Shown: in pieces, positions 5,222 to 5,493 of the stretch
Numbering within the stretch: the stretch's first letter is position 1
Layout: each line of letters begins with the position of its first letter
Assembly (NCBI GenBank): GCA_013214365.1
Contig: JABSPI010000059.1
Coordinates: 11,315-16,807 of the forward strand
Reading direction: 5' to 3'
Length of the DNA: 5,493 nucleotides
Origin: Erythrobacter sp.
GTDB lineage: Bacteria; Pseudomonadota; Alphaproteobacteria; Sphingomonadales; Sphingomonadaceae
Translations under genes and position numbers: made by a program
Notes under the pieces: generated by a model
Seen by the model: the letters and a program-made list of their open reading frames with translations, nothing else
Databases searched by the model: none
What the model was told of the DNA's origin: nothing

Positions 5222-5493
5222 ATGACTTTGCTAGAAGCCTACAATCTGCCTTTCGCAGTGTCGGGCCTTTTATTGATATGTATTGCGATCGCGCAGGCTC
5301 TTGGTGCTGGCGATCTGTTCGATGGCGGTGATGCCGGTATCGACTTGGATGCTGATTTCGAGGTCGCTGATCCGACCGCGTCGGCCGGGTTCCTCGACGC
5401 TATGTTGAGCGTGTTCGGCCTTGGCCGGGTGCCGCTTTTGATCTGGCTCGCGCTGTTCTTGTTGAGCTTCACGCTGATCGGCTGGGGCGGGCA
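5222..5493 (+). CDS. yqiJ: YqiJ/DUF1449 family inner-membrane protein (3' end missing)
   Basis: Ninety full codons are visible before the window ends. The N-terminus matches the YqiJ layout I recall from E. coli. Helix one is at about residues 9-29 (LPFAVSGLLLICIAIAQALGA). A short acidic loop follows at about 30-55 (GDLFDGG...DLDADFEVAD). Then comes the family signature FGLGRVPLLIWLALFLLSFTLIG at about 65-87, forming the second helix; E. coli YqiJ has [21 protein letters not shown] here. The missing C-terminal part should contain further membrane segments and an OB-fold domain, as in NfeD-like partners of flotillins. In many proteobacteria yqiJ is followed by the flotillin-like gene yqiK, which would lie just past the window end. 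A role in membrane domain organisation is known for the family only in outline. The gene is preceded by an unusual leader with a possible translational switch. Confidence 0.8.
   Translation, partial: MTLLEAYNLPFAVSGLLLICIAIAQALGAGDLFDGGDAGIDLDADFEVADPTASAGFLDAMLSVFGLGRVPLLIWLALFLLSFTLIGWGG

Noticed and set aside
1..5493. tRNA, rRNA, CRISPR array, phage or toxin-antitoxin system
   Set aside because: No tRNA-like arm set, rRNA segment, regularly spaced palindromic repeats with spacers, integrase, transposase or paired small toxin genes were found on either strand.

Overview
The window looks like chromosomal DNA of an alphaproteobacterium, most likely of the sphingomonad/Erythrobacter group. 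The genes are GC-rich (one hand-counted 60-base row inside the P450 gene is 63% GC). The gene families and the closeness of the P450 to the P450terp (CYP108) family fit this. The taxonomic guess comes from protein style and was not searched.

Layout, all genes on the + strand. Bases 1-648 are the 3' part of a DUF455 ferritin-like protein with a full set of predicted di-iron ligands. A leader of about 150 bases follows. Next is an exported M23 (LytM-type) peptidoglycan endopeptidase ending at 1592. Its 3' region holds two perfect hairpins and then a very strong intrinsic terminator at 1715-1744. A new transcription unit then begins, with an AMP-forming acyl-CoA synthetase (1898-3436) and, five bases later, a CYP108-like cytochrome P450 (3442-4737). 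The tight spacing indicates one operon. Hydroxylation by the P450 and later CoA activation of the resulting carboxylic acid would be consistent steps in breaking down a terpenoid or similar hydrophobic substrate. No ferredoxin, reductase or dehydrogenase lies in the window.

Bases 4738-5221 are a 484-base stretch without a convincing gene. Its first part carries a phased array of 11-bp repeats (4833-4887). Its last 300 bases fall to about 42% GC (125 of 300 by hand count) and are rich in inverted repeats. The stretch ends at a perfect Shine-Dalgarno sequence and the start of a YqiJ-family (DUF1449) membrane protein, cut off by the window end. In other bacteria this family is usually followed by a flotillin gene (yqiK).

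The most notable signal is just before yqiJ. The segment 5195-5199 (CCTCC) can pair with the yqiJ Shine-Dalgarno in a short hairpin. The same bases can instead pair with GGAGG at 5125-5129 as part of a 16-bp stem (5125-5140 with 5183-5199). These pairings are mutually exclusive and resemble the anti-sequester/sequester design of translational riboswitches and leader-peptide switches. A possible 47-codon leader ORF (5074-5217) runs through the switch, and its stop codon lies inside the Shine-Dalgarno. No experiment or alignment supports this yet; it is inferred from base pairing alone.
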